From Abyssibacter sp036156195 (GTDB lineage: Bacteria > Pseudomonadota > Gammaproteobacteria > Nevskiales > OUC007), in contig JAYZUZ010000019.1 of the NCBI GenBank assembly GCA_036156195.1, forward strand, positions 55,016-119,015: a DNA stretch of 64,000 bases, read 5' to 3'. The notes under the pieces were generated by a model. That model searched no databases, was not told the DNA's origin, and worked only from the letters and a program-made list of their open reading frames with translations. Both the position numbers and the translations under genes were made by a program. This document shows, one piece after another, positions 51,223 through 63,968 of this stretch. Each line of letters begins with the position of its first letter. Within the stretch, counting starts at the first letter, position 1.

Positions 51223-51260
51223 GGGCTGCCGACGGACGCAGAACGCGTCGCCGGCAGCCC
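51223..51260 (-). terminator. Hairpin after rpoC, possible weak terminator
   Basis: GGGCTGCC (51260-51253) pairs with GGCAGCCC (51230-51223), with further GC pairing inside, directly after the rpoC stop. The following AAGCAAAAC lacks a T-tract, so termination may be incomplete or Rho-assisted. It separates rpoBC from the str promoter. Confidence 0.5.
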
Positions 51261-51266
51261 GGCCCA

Positions 51267-55493
<4,227 letters not shown>

Positions 55494-55584
55494 AACAGCT
55501 CCACAACTGTGGTTAGCAATCGCTCTGGATCGAACTCAGAAGATTCTGAGTGACGACCCGGCTGACCATCTTGGATACCGGGTG

Positions 55585-55618
55585 CGCCGGGCCCGCGGTG
55601 TAAACCGCGAGCCCGGCG
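55585..55618 (-). other. Very stable rpoB-rpoC intercistronic hairpin
   Basis: CGCCGGGCCCGCGG (55585-55598) and CCGCGAGCCCGGCG (55605-55618) form a 14-bp GC-rich stem with one G-T pair and a six-base loop, six bases after the rpoB stop. There is no T-tract on either side, so it is more likely an mRNA-stabilising or processing structure than a terminator. Confidence 0.7.
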
Positions 55619-55623
55619 GACCG

Positions 55624-58600
55624 TCAGTTGTCCTCTTCCAGCTCGATGTTGAGGCCCAGCGACCGAATTTCCTTGACCAGCACGTTGAAGGACTCGGGCA
55701 TGCCCGCCTCCATCCGGTGGTCGCCGTCCACGATGTTCTTGTACATGCGTGTACGACCGGTGGTGTCATCGGACTTCACCGTCAGCATTTCCTGCAAGGT
55801 GTAGGCGGCGCCATAGGCCTCTAGCGCCCAGACCTCCATCTCACCGAAGCGCTGACCACCAAACTGCGCCTTACCACCCAGCGGCTGCTGCGTGACCAGC
55901 GAGTACGGACCGGTGGACCGGGCATGCATCTTGTCATCCACCAAGTGGTTGAGCTTGAGCATGTACATGTAGCCCACCGTCACCGGTCGGGCGAAGGCAT
56001 CGCCCGTCCGCCCGTCGATCAGCTTGCACTGCCCTGTCTCCGGCAGATCGGCAAGCTTGAGCAGACCCTTGATCTCATCTTCGGCGGCACCGTCAAACAC
56101 CGGCGTAGCCGTGGGCACACCCTTGGAGAGGTTCTTGGCCATCTGCAGGACTTCTTCGTCCGTGAACTCGTCCATGTCCACGACCTGAGCGCCCTTGCTG
56201 GCATACACCTCGGCCAGGAACTTGCGGAGTTCCTGCGTGGCGTTGGCAGCTTCAAGCATGCGGCCGATCTTCAGACCAACGCCCTTGGCTGCCCAGCCCA
56301 GATGGGTCTCGAGAATCTGACCAATGTTCATGCGCGACGGCACGCCCAGCGGGTTCAGCACGATATCAACCGGTGTGCCGTCTTCACCAAACGGCATGTC
56401 CTCAACAGGCACGATCTGCGAGATCACACCCTTGTTACCGTGACGACCCGCCATCTTGTCGCCCGGTTGGATGCGACGCTTCACCGCCAGGTAGACCTTC
56501 ACCATCTTGAGCACGCCAGGGGCGAGTTCGTCACCGGCTGTGATCTTGGTCTTCTTGGACTCGAAACGCTTGTCGAATTCAACGCGCTGCTCTTCCACCT
56601 GCTTGGCGGCAGACTCGAGCTGAGCCTGGGCGTCCTCATCAGCCAGACGGATGTCGAACCACTTTTCGCGTTCCAGGCCATCGAGGTACTCCTCGGTGAT
56701 CTCGGAGCCCTTCTTCAGCTTGGACGGTCCGCCATCGGCTTTCGCACCCACCAGCGCGGTCCGGATACGTGCATAGATATCGTCCTCGAAGATGCGGAGC
56801 TGGTCATTCAAGTCCTTGCGAACCTGGGCCAGCTCTTCCGCTTCGATGGACAGTGCACGTGAATCCTTATCGACACCCTCGCGTGTGAACACGCGCACGT
56901 CGATGACCGTGCCGTCCACGCTGGGCGGCACGCGCAGGGACGTATCTTTCACGTCCGAAGCTTTCTCGCCAAAGATGGCACGCAGCAGCTTTTCTTCCGG
57001 TGTCAGCTGGGTCTCGCCCTTGGGCGTTACCTTCCCAACCAGAATGTCGCCACCCTTCACCTCGGCGCCGATGTGCACCACGCCAGCCTGATCCAGCTTA
57101 CGCAGTGCAGCCTCGTTGACGTTGGGGATGTCCTCGGTGATCTCCTCGGGCCCCAACTTCGTTTCACGCGCGACGCAGGTCAGCTCCTCAATGTGAATCG
57201 AGGTGAAGCGATCCTCTTCAACCAGCCGCTCGGATACGAGGATGGAATCCTCAAAGTTGTAGCCGTTCCACGGCATGAACGCGACCTGCAGGTTCTGGCC
57301 CAGCGCCAGCTCACCCAGATCGGTTGACGGGCCGTCGGCCACAACATCGCCACGCTCCAGCTTGTCACCAGGCTTCACCAGCGGACGCTGGTTGATGCAG
57401 GTGTTCTGGTTGGAACGCTGGTACTTGATCATGTTGTAGATGTCGACGCCTGGCTCGCCCGGGATCGTCTCGTCATCGTTCACACGAATCACGATCCGCG
57501 AGGCGTCGACCTTGTCGACCACGCCGCCACGACGCGCAGTAATGGCCACGCCGGAGTCAACCGCCACACGGCGCTCGATACCGGTACCGACCAATGGCTT
57601 CTCCGCACGCAGACAAGGCACGGCCTGGCGCTGCATGTTCGAACCCATGAGCGCACGGTTGGCGTCATCGTGCTCAAGGAACGGAATCAATGCCGCAGCC
57701 ACCGACACGATCTGACGCGGGGAGACGTCCAGATACTGGACCTTCTCCGGTGCCATGAGCGTGAACTCGTTCTGGAATCGGCAGGACACCAGATCAGCGA
57801 CAAAGGTCTTGTCCTCGCTCAGGATCGAGTTGGCCTGTGCGATGACATAGCGACCCTCTTCAATGGCAGAGAGATACTCGATCTCATCCGTCACCACGCC
57901 GTCGACGACCTTGCGGTAAGGCGTTTCGAGGAAGCCGTACTCGTTGGTCCGCGCATACACGGCCAAGGAGTTGATCAGACCGATGTTCGGTCCTTCCGGC
58001 GTTTCGATCGGGCAGATACGACCGTAGTGGGTCGGGTGCACGTCGCGGACTTCGAACCCTGCACGCTCACGCGTCAGACCACCCGGGCCGAGTGCCGACA
58101 CGCGACGCTTATGCGTCACTTCCGACAACGGGTTGTTCTGGTCCATGAACTGCGACAGCTGAGAGGAGCCAAAGAACTCCTTGATCGCAGCGGCCACAGG
58201 CTTGGCGTTGATCAGCTCCTGCGGCATCAAACCTTCGGATTCCGCCAATGCCAGACGTTCGCGGACCGCACGCTCCACGCGTACCAAGCCCGTACGGAAC
58301 GCGTTTTCGGCCATCTCACCCACAGAGCGAATGCGACGGTTACCCAGATGATCGATGTCATCCGTCTGACCCTTGCCGTTACGGATCGCGATGATCTCTT
58401 TGGCAACGTCGATCACGTCGGAGGTGTTGCCCAACTGCTCGGCCAGATCCTTGGAGAACTGATCCTTTTTGCCTTCGAAGTACTGGGTGTCGTACAGCAC
58501 GGGCGAACCCGTCACCTCGTCACGACCCAGTCGGCGGTTGAACTTCATCCGGCCAACGGCGGAGATGTCATAACGCTCAGGGTTAAAGAACAGGTTGTCG

Positions 58601-59766
58601 AACAGGCTTTCGGCCGCGTCCTTGGTCGGCGGTTCGCCCGGACGCATCATCCGGTAGATTTCGACCAACGCCTCTAGCTGCGTGGAAGACGGGTCCACAC
58701 GCAACGTGGTGGAGATGTACGGGCCGTTATCGATTTCGTTGGTATACAGAACCGGCAAATCGGTCACGCCGGCGGCACGCAGCGACTCCAGGGTCTCCGG
58801 GATGATTTCCGCGTTCGCCTCGACCAACACCTCACCCGTCTCCGGGTCAATGATGTGGCGGGCTACCGTCCGGCCAATCAAGTACTCCTCAGGCACTTCC
58901 AGGCGATCAACGCCGGCATCCTTGAGCAGCTTGATGTGACGCGCGGTGATGCGACGACCTTCTTCGACAATCACTTCCTTTCCGGACTTGATGTCGAACG
59001 CAGCGGTTTCGCCACGCAAACGTTCGGGCACCAGCTCCAGTTCCGCCCCATCTTTGGACAGGTGGAACATCGCCGTTTCGTGGAAGATCTCCAGCATCTG
59101 CTGGTTGTCGTAACCCAAGGCGCGGAACAGGATCGTCGCGGGCAACTTGCGGCGACGATCGATGCGCACGTACAGGTTGTCCTTCGGGTCAAACTCGAAG
59201 TCCAGCCAGGAACCACGGTATGGAATCACCCGTGCGGAGTAGAGCAACTTGCCCGAACTATGAGACTTGCCCTTGTCGTGATCGAAGAACACGCCCGGCG
59301 AACGGTGCAGCTGCGAAACGATCACGCGCTCCGTGCCATTGATGATGAACGTGCCGTGGTCAGTCATGAGCGGCAGTTCGCCCATGTAGACCTCTTGCTC
59401 ACGCACATCCTTGACGGTTTTTGTCTTGGAGTCCTTGTCGTAGATGACCAGGCGCACCACCACGCGCAACGGCGCGGAGTAGGTCATGCCGCGAATACGG
59501 CATTCCTGCTCATCAAACACCGGATTACCGAGCCGATAGCTCACGTACTCGAGTGCAGCACTGCCCGAATAGCTCGTCATCGGGAAGATGGAATTAAAGG
59601 CTGCGTGCAGCCCGGTGGCCTGCCGCTGCTCCGGCGGCAGATCAACCTGCAGGAACTGACGATAGGAATCGATCAGCGTCGCGAGCAGGAAGGGGACTTC
59701 CAGCGTGGATTCCAACTTGCGGAAATCCTTGCGAATTCGCTTCTTCTCGGTGAACGAGTAAGCCAT
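55624..59766 (-). CDS. rpoB: RNA polymerase beta subunit
   Basis: 1380 residues. MAYSFTEKKRIRKDFRKLES start; the rifampicin region FFGSSQLSQFMDQNNPLSEV / THKRRVSALGPGGLTRERAG is wild-type; HPTHYGRICPIETPEGPNIG and the C-terminal GGKAQFGGQRFGEMEVWALE, which contacts beta', are intact. It lies 262 bases after rplL, a gap with an attenuator-like hairpin. Confidence 0.98.
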   Translation of the reverse strand: MAYSFTEKKRIRKDFRKLESTLEVPFLLATLIDSYRQFLQVDLPPEQRQATGLHAAFNSIFPMTSYSGSAALEYVSYRLGNPVFDEQECRIRGMTYSAPLRVVVRLVIYDKDSKTKTVKDVREQEVYMGELPLMTDHGTFIINGTERVIVSQLHRSPGVFFDHDKGKSHSSGKLLYSARVIPYRGSWLDFEFDPKDNLYVRIDRRRKLPATILFRALGYDNQQMLEIFHETAMFHLSKDGAELELVPERLRGETAAFDIKSGKEVIVEEGRRITARHIKLLKDAGVDRLEVPEEYLIGRTVARHIIDPETGEVLVEANAEIIPETLESLRAAGVTDLPVLYTNEIDNGPYISTTLRVDPSSTQLEALVEIYRMMRPGEPPTKDAAESLFDNLFFNPERYDISAVGRMKFNRRLGRDEVTGSPVLYDTQYFEGKKDQFSKDLAEQLGNTSDVIDVAKEIIAIRNGKGQTDDIDHLGNRRIRSVGEMAENAFRTGLVRVERAVRERLALAESEGLMPQELINAKPVAAAIKEFFGSSQLSQFMDQNNPLSEVTHKRRVSALGPGGLTRERAGFEVRDVHPTHYGRICPIETPEGPNIGLINSLAVYARTNEYGFLETPYRKVVDGVVTDEIEYLSAIEEGRYVIAQANSILSEDKTFVADLVSCRFQNEFTLMAPEKVQYLDVSPRQIVSVAAALIPFLEHDDANRALMGSNMQRQAVPCLRAEKPLVGTGIERRVAVDSGVAITARRGGVVDKVDASRIVIRVNDDETIPGEPGVDIYNMIKYQRSNQNTCINQRPLVKPGDKLERGDVVADGPSTDLGELALGQNLQVAFMPWNGYNFEDSILVSERLVEEDRFTSIHIEELTCVARETKLGPEEITEDIPNVNEAALRKLDQAGVVHIGAEVKGGDILVGKVTPKGETQLTPEEKLLRAIFGEKASDVKDTSLRVPPSVDGTVIDVRVFTREGVDKDSRALSIEAEELAQVRKDLNDQLRIFEDDIYARIRTALVGAKADGGPSKLKKGSEITEEYLDGLEREKWFDIRLADEDAQAQLESAAKQVEEQRVEFDKRFESKKTKITAGDELAPGVLKMVKVYLAVKRRIQPGDKMAGRHGNKGVISQIVPVEDMPFGEDGTPVDIVLNPLGVPSRMNIGQILETHLGWAAKGVGLKIGRMLEAANATQELRKFLAEVYASKGAQVVDMDEFTDEEVLQMAKNLSKGVPTATPVFDGAAEDEIKGLLKLADLPETGQCKLIDGRTGDAFARPVTVGYMYMLKLNHLVDDKMHARSTGPYSLVTQQPLGGKAQFGGQRFGEMEVWALEAYGAAYTLQEMLTVKSDDTTGRTRMYKNIVDGDHRMEAGMPESFNVLVKEIRSLGLNIELEEDN

Positions 59767-59898
59767 GCGTTACCTCGACTAACGGACCCGGTTGTGTCAC
59801 GCAAACCGCTTTGCGTGATCACCTCTTTGCAGCCGGGCAGACCACCTGCCCCGCCGCATCCATTACGCGCCATGCGCAACGGATGAAATTCAACGGCG

Positions 59899-59930
59899 AA
59901 AGGCCGGTGACCCGAAGGCCACCAGCCTTT
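59899..59930 (-). terminator. Attenuator-like hairpin between rplL and rpoB
   Basis: AAAGGCCGGTGACC (59899-59912) and GGCCACCAGCCTTT (59917-59930) form a 14-bp stem with two G-T pairs. On the minus-strand RNA the loop is UUCG closed by C-G, an extra-stable tetraloop. It lies in the 262-base rplL-rpoB gap, the place where E. coli has a partial terminator that lowers rpoBC expression relative to rplJL. A second perfect repeat, TCACGCAAA/TTTGCGTGA (59797-59818), follows closer to rpoB. Confidence 0.65.
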
Positions 59931-60028
59931 GCCGGCTGCGACTGCTAGACCCTGGGCCTAGCCAATCGCAGACTGACCAACGTTCGAAGCGAAGCTCGAA
60001 GTGGCCATGACGCTTCGCGTCGAACTCA

Positions 60029-60409
60029 CTACTTGAGCTCGACCTTGGCGCCAGCTTCTTCCAGCTGCTTCTTGATGGTTTCGGCTTCGTCCTTGGACGC
60101 GCCTTCCTTGACGGTCGCCGGAGCGCCTTCAACCATTTCCTTGGCTTCCTTGAGGCCAAGACCGGTGATGGCACGGACAGCCTTAATGGCGCCGACCTTG
60201 TTGTCACCGAAGCTGGTCATGACGACGTCGAACTCGTCCTTCTCTTCAGCAGCGGCGGCTTCGCCACCCGCAGCCGGGCCAGCGGCCACGGCAACCGGAG
60301 CAGCGGCGGACACGCCGAACTTCTCTTCCATCGCGGAAATCAGTTCCACCACGTCCATCACGGACATGTTGGCAATGGTTTCGAGGATGTCTTCTTTACT
60401 AACTGCCAT
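60029..60409 (-). CDS. rplL: 50S ribosomal protein L7/L12
   Basis: 126 residues: N-terminal dimerisation helices (LETIANMSVMDVVELISAME), an Ala/Gly/Glu hinge (AGPAAGGEAAAAEEKDEF) and the C-terminal factor-binding domain (VMTSFGDNKVGAIKAVRAIT, GLGLKEAKEMVEGAPATVKE). Forms the multicopy stalk that recruits translation GTPases. 43 bases after rplJ. Confidence 0.98.
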   Translation of the reverse strand: MAVSKEDILETIANMSVMDVVELISAMEEKFGVSAAAPVAVAAGPAAGGEAAAAEEKDEFDVVMTSFGDNKVGAIKAVRAITGLGLKEAKEMVEGAPATVKEGASKDEAETIKKQLEEAGAKVELK

Positions 60410-60452
60410 TGTCGTTACCTAAAACGTTGATACTAGTGGGTCGTGAAAAGGC

Positions 60453-60980
60453 TCAGGCAGCCTGTTTGGCATCGCGAACAGCTGCGAACGTACGTGCCAG
60501 CTTCGCCTGCGGCTCGGCCAGGGTACGAACGAACTTCGCAATCGGAGCCTGCAGAACACCAGCCAGCATGCCGAGGGCTTGCTCGCGGGTGGGCAGATCC
60601 GCCAAACGGGCGAGGTCAGAGGCCGGCAGGCTCTGGCCGCCGACGGAAACCGCCGTGACCTTGAGCTTGTCGTGTCCCTTGCTGAAGTCCTTGATGACGC
60701 GCGCGGCGGCACCCGGATCTTCCAGCGAGAAACCCAGCACCAGCGGGCCGACCAGCGTGTCGTTCAGGCATTCAAACTCGGTGCCTGCCAACGCGCGTTT
60801 TGCCAAGGTGTTCTTGACGACACGCAAGTACGAACCACCCTCACGGGCGTTCTTGCGCAGCTCGTCCATCTCACCGGCAGTCAGTCCTCGGTACTCTGCC
60901 ACCACGGCGGAAAACGCCTTGCTGGCAACCTCGTTGACCTCTGCGACCAGGGCCTTTTTGTCTTCCAGTCTTAGTGCCAC
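60453..60980 (-). CDS. rplJ: 50S ribosomal protein L10
   Basis: 175 residues from GTG 60980 (MALRLEDKKALVAEVNEVAS), with AGGAG ten bases upstream; a GTG three codons earlier is too close to that site. AVVAEYRGLTAGEMDELRKN and SYLRVVKNTLAKRALAGTEF are typical. Stalk base for L7/L12 and, with it, autorepressor of its own mRNA; a matching leader precedes it. Confidence 0.95.
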   Translation of the reverse strand: MALRLEDKKALVAEVNEVASKAFSAVVAEYRGLTAGEMDELRKNAREGGSYLRVVKNTLAKRALAGTEFECLNDTLVGPLVLGFSLEDPGAAARVIKDFSKGHDKLKVTAVSVGGQSLPASDLARLADLPTREQALGMLAGVLQAPIAKFVRTLAEPQAKLARTFAAVRDAKQAA

Positions 60981-61084
60981 TTGGAACACACTCCTGGTTG
61001 CATCGAACTCCCGATACCACGGTTGTGGTACCGGCCCTAATGGATTGCAGACTTCGCAACCCGTTCGGTGGCCTTTCCGCTATC

Positions 61085-61175
61085 ACTAGCGTCAGGCAAC
61101 ACCGTCTGCGTGCGCCGGGTCACCCCATTAAGTCCCATTGCAGGGACACGTCACGGTCTTTGACGGATCCACCCG
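61085..61175 (-). ncRNA. L10 leader (autoregulatory element of rplJ-rplL)
   Basis: The 273-base gap between rplA and rplJ contains, on the minus strand, TCAAAGACCGTGA (near 61163-61151) and ACGCAGACGGTG (near 61111-61100), separated by a hairpin-rich stretch. These two conserved segments and their spacing are those of the L10 leader, where the L10-L7/L12 complex binds and represses translation of rplJL. The boundaries given are approximate. Confidence 0.7.
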
Positions 61176-61221
61176 CCGATTCAGCTAGCAGGTGTCGCCA
61201 TCAAAATTGTCAGTACCGACG

Positions 61222-61227
61222 GTTATA
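61222..61227 (-). promoter_or_regulatory. Possible -10 box of the rplJL-rpoBC promoter
   Basis: TATAAC on the minus strand, about 27 bases after the rplA stop and ahead of the L10 leader. The matching -35 would be the weak AGTGAT at a 17-base distance, inside the gap next to the rplA stop. It is placed where the rplJ promoter occurs in related bacteria, but the assignment is tentative. Confidence 0.4.
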
Positions 61228-61253
61228 GGCCGCCGGCACCATGCATCACTGGA

Positions 61254-61949
61254 TCAGTCAGACAGACCTGAGTGATCAATTGCCACGCCAGGCCCCATCG
61301 TCGTCGACAGGGTGACTTTCTTGAAGTACACACCCTTGGACGCAGACGGCTTGGCCTTGCGCAGATCGCGCATCAGCGCCTTCAGGTTCTCCGTCAGCGC
61401 GGCATTGTCGAACTTCACCGAGCCAATGGCGCAGTGGATGATGCCGGCCTTGTCGGTGCGGTAGCGCGCCTGACCCGACTTAGCATTCTTCACGGCAGTC
61501 GCCACGTCCGGTGTCACCGTCCCGGTCTTCGGGTTGGGCATCAGGCCGCGCGGACCCAGCACCGGACCCAATGCACCGACAACCCGCATGGCATCAGGAC
61601 TGGCAATGACGACGTCATAGTTCATTTCGCCGCCCTTCATGGCCTCGGCGAGATCATCCATGCCAACGGCGTCGGCACCCGCTTCCTTGGCAGCCTCTGC
61701 ATTGGCGCCCTGCGTGAACACCGCCACACGAACGTCCTTGCCGGTGCCACTCGGGAGAATCGTCGATCCACGCACAGCCTGGTCAGACTTACGTGCATCA
61801 ATGCCCAGGTTGACGGACACATCCACGGATTCGCTGAAGCGAGCGGTGGCCAGCTCGCGCAGGATATTCAGCGCGTCGTCTAGCGGATACACCTTGCCCG
61901 GTTCTACCTTCTCGAGAATCAGCTTGCGCTTTTTGGTCAATTTGGCCAT
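61254..61949 (-). CDS. rplA: 50S ribosomal protein L1
   Basis: 231 residues: MAKLTKKRKLILEKVEPGKV start, ESVDVSVNLGIDARKSDQAV, LGPRGLMPNPKTGTVTPDVA and AVKNAKSGQARYRTDKAGI identify L1. Builds the mobile stalk that guides E-site tRNA and represses its own rplKA mRNA in enteric bacteria. Three bases after rplK. Confidence 0.98.
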   Translation of the reverse strand: MAKLTKKRKLILEKVEPGKVYPLDDALNILRELATARFSESVDVSVNLGIDARKSDQAVRGSTILPSGTGKDVRVAVFTQGANAEAAKEAGADAVGMDDLAEAMKGGEMNYDVVIASPDAMRVVGALGPVLGPRGLMPNPKTGTVTPDVATAVKNAKSGQARYRTDKAGIIHCAIGSVKFDNAALTENLKALMRDLRKAKPSASKGVYFKKVTLSTTMGPGVAIDHSGLSD

Positions 61950-61952
61950 GAC

Positions 61953-62384
61953 TTAGACGCCCTCCGACTCGATGCCCATCGCACGCGCCGAACCGGCGAT
62001 CGTGCGGACCGCTGCGTCCATATCAGCTGCGTTGAGATCCGGCCACTTGGTCTTGGCGATCTCTTCCAGCTGCTCGCGTGTGATCTTGCCGACCTTTTTG
62101 GTGTTTGGCGTCGGGCTGCCGGACTTAATGCCCACAGCCTTCTTGATCAGAATCGACGCTGGCGGCGTCTTGGTGATGAACGTGAAACTACGGTCGGCGT
62201 AGACCGTGATGACCACGGGCGTCGGCAAGCCGGGCTCAACGCTCTGCGTCTGGGCGTTGAACGCTTTGCAGAACTCCATGATGTTCACGCCATGCTGACC
62301 CAACGCGGGACCAACCGGCGGCGACGGATTAGCCTTACCTGCAGGCACCTGCAGCTTGATGTAGGCCGTAATCTTCTTGGCCAT
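61953..62384 (-). CDS. rplK: 50S ribosomal protein L11
   Basis: 143 residues: YIKLQVPAGKANPSPPVGPA, LGQHGVNIMEFCKAFNAQTQ (the region contacted by thiostrepton-type antibiotics; proline-rich switch intact) and GSARAMGIESEGV at the end. Factor-binding-site protein required for RelA activation. Separated from nusG by 130 bases that contain a small GGCAG/CTGCC hairpin near the rplK start. Confidence 0.98.
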   Translation of the reverse strand: MAKKITAYIKLQVPAGKANPSPPVGPALGQHGVNIMEFCKAFNAQTQSVEPGLPTPVVITVYADRSFTFITKTPPASILIKKAVGIKSGSPTPNTKKVGKITREQLEEIAKTKWPDLNAADMDAAVRTIAGSARAMGIESEGV

Positions 62385-62514
62385 CTCGTACTACCTCTTT
62401 TTCAAGGCGGGTCCAAACGGCAGTCAAGCTGCCTCCCCGGGATTAAGACCATCCGAAGACCGCCTGACCCGGAGTGATGGACTCACCCCCCGGCCAGCGT
62501 CCGCGACTGATCAC

Positions 62515-63048
62515 TTAAGCTTTTTCGACCTGCCCGAATTCCAGCTCGACAGGCGTGGAGCGGCCAAAAATCAAAACGGAGACCCGCAGGCGGTTCTTCT
62601 CGTAATTGACTTCTTCGACCACACCATTGAAATCGGCAAACGGGCCGTCGGTTACGCGCACACCCTCGCCGGCCTCGAACAGGGTCTTCGGCTTGGGCTT
62701 ATCGACGCTTTCCTCAACTCGATTGAGAATCTGGTCGGCCTCGCGATCCGAAATCGGCGCCGGGCGGTCACTCGTACCACCGATGAAACCCAGCACTTTC
62801 GGCACAGACTTCACCAGATGCCAGGTCTCGTCGTTCATCTCCATCTGAACAAGTACGTAACCCGGGAAGAACTTGCGTTCCGTCGTGCGCTTCTGGCCTT
62901 CGCGAATTTCGACAACTTCTTCAGTCGGAACCAGGATGTCGCCGAAGAAGTCCGTCAAACCGGCGCGCTCGATGCGATCGATCAGCGCCTTACGAACATG
63001 ATTCTCATACTGCGAGTAGGCGTGAACCACATACCATTTCTTGCTCAT
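62515..63048 (-). CDS. nusG: Transcription termination/antitermination factor NusG
   Basis: 177 residues: MSKKWYVVHAYSQYENHVRK start, the NGN domain (RKFFPGYVLVQMEMNDETWH) and the C-terminal KOW domain (GEGVRVTDGPFADFNGVVEE). Binds RNA polymerase, couples it to the ribosome through S10 and recruits Rho. Three bases after secE in the standard secE-nusG pair. Confidence 0.98.
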   Translation of the reverse strand: MSKKWYVVHAYSQYENHVRKALIDRIERAGLTDFFGDILVPTEEVVEIREGQKRTTERKFFPGYVLVQMEMNDETWHLVKSVPKVLGFIGGTSDRPAPISDREADQILNRVEESVDKPKPKTLFEAGEGVRVTDGPFADFNGVVEEVNYEKNRLRVSVLIFGRSTPVELEFGQVEKA

Positions 63049-63051
63049 GGC

Positions 63052-63432
63052 TTAGGCTCCTCGACCCGTCAGGGCCTTGACACCCCACAGCAGAACCGCG
63101 TCGACGCCATAAAGGAATGCGCCCAGAATCAGCACGACGACGAGAATAAGCAGCGTGGTCTGGATGCTTTCGCGACGTGTCGGCCACACAACCTTGCGTA
63201 GCTCGACTCGCGAACCGCGCACATAGGCCCACATTGTCCGACCCGCCTGGGTTTGCATCAGAATGCCAACCGCAGCCGCAATGGCGAGCAGCAAGCCGCC
63301 CACACGGATCGCAACATTAAACTGCGTCTCGAAATAGTAAAACGCGCCGATTGCGCCGCCTAGCACAAGAACGGCAAGCAAAATCAGCACGTTATCCAGC
63401 GCAGAACCGGATGTTGTTTCGTTCGAACTCAT
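63052..63432 (-). CDS. secE: Protein translocase subunit SecE
   Basis: 126 residues with three membrane segments (about 13-33, 38-57 and 94-116), the enteric-type long SecE. The conserved amphipathic segment RVELRKVVWPTRRESIQTTL precedes the last helix. Clamps SecY in the translocon. It lies 34 bases after the tRNA-Trp gene and is probably transcribed with it. Confidence 0.95.
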   Translation of the reverse strand: MSSNETTSGSALDNVLILLAVLVLGGAIGAFYYFETQFNVAIRVGGLLLAIAAAVGILMQTQAGRTMWAYVRGSRVELRKVVWPTRRESIQTTLLILVVVLILGAFLYGVDAVLLWGVKALTGRGA

Positions 63433-63466
63433 TGAGATCCAGTGTCAGGGCCAGCCAACCGTCGGA

Positions 63467-63542
63467 TGGCAGGGCAGGAGGGTCTCGAACCCCCAACCTG
63501 CGGTTTTGGAGACCGCCGCTCTACCAATTGAGCTACTGCCCT
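63467..63542 (-). tRNA. trpT: tRNA-Trp (anticodon CCA)
   Basis: A 76-base cloverleaf on the minus strand: acceptor AGGGCAG pairs with CTGCCCT, D-arm AGCTCAATTGGTAGAGC, anticodon loop CTCCAAA with anticodon CCA, T-loop GTTCGAG, discriminator G and an encoded CCA end. tRNA-Trp directly before secE-nusG is a common gammaproteobacterial arrangement. Confidence 0.97.
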
Positions 63543-63567
63543 ATACGCGTCCGGCGAAAGGGCGCGG

Positions 63568-63573
63568 ATTATA
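63568..63573 (-). promoter_or_regulatory. -10 box of the trpT-secE-nusG promoter
   Basis: A perfect TATAAT on the minus strand, 26 bases before the tRNA-Trp 5' end, followed by the GC-rich discriminator CCGCGCCC expected at growth-rate-regulated stable-RNA promoters. The -35 at a 17-base distance is weak (CTTTCA), so activation by Fis or an UP element is possible. Confidence 0.65.
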
Positions 63574-63785
63574 CCCCGTCAGCGGCGGATTGAAAGCCCC
63601 TGATTTCCGGTTTCTGTTACCGCCGGTCTAATCGGGCTAGTTCCATGGCGCGCACCCAGGCTGACCGCCCTACCGCACGCCCGCTTCCTACCGGAGCAGG
63701 ATTCTGAATTGGGGTGACACTCGCCTCAGAGGTCGCCGGTTCGCAGCGCCCTACCCCGAAGCGCAAAGATTGAGCTAAGGCGACT

Positions 63786-63817
63786 GCGTTTTGGATTTGG
63801 TGCCCACCGCCGGAATC
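63786..63817 (-). repeat. 32-bp direct repeat, copy 1, with a tRNA 3' end
   Basis: Identical to 63969-64000. On the minus strand it reads GATTCCGGCGGTGGGCACCA followed by AATCCAAAACGC, that is, the 3' half of a T-arm, an acceptor strand GGTGGGC, discriminator A and CCA. In this copy the sequence continues into a complete T-arm (GCCAG TTCGATT CCGGC, 63809-63825). Beyond that there is no anticodon arm, D-arm or matching 5' acceptor, so it is a tRNA tail and not a tRNA gene. Confidence 0.85.
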
Positions 63818-63968
63818 GAACTGGCGTTCGGCCGCTACGCGTCCAAACGCCCATGGGCGTGAGGCTTCCAGACCCCCGGCTCGCTAGCGCGAGCCACCCC
63901 CTGACTCAGGGGGGCGGTCGCCGGTTCGCGCCCCCTGAAAGCTAGGGGCGGAAAATCCGGTCACGATA

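Noticed and set aside
63798..63873. Complete tRNA gene (Thr or Leu type) on the minus strand
   Set aside because: The T-arm, discriminator and CCA are present, but no 5' acceptor strand (GCCCACC), D-arm or anticodon arm can be found in the expected distance.
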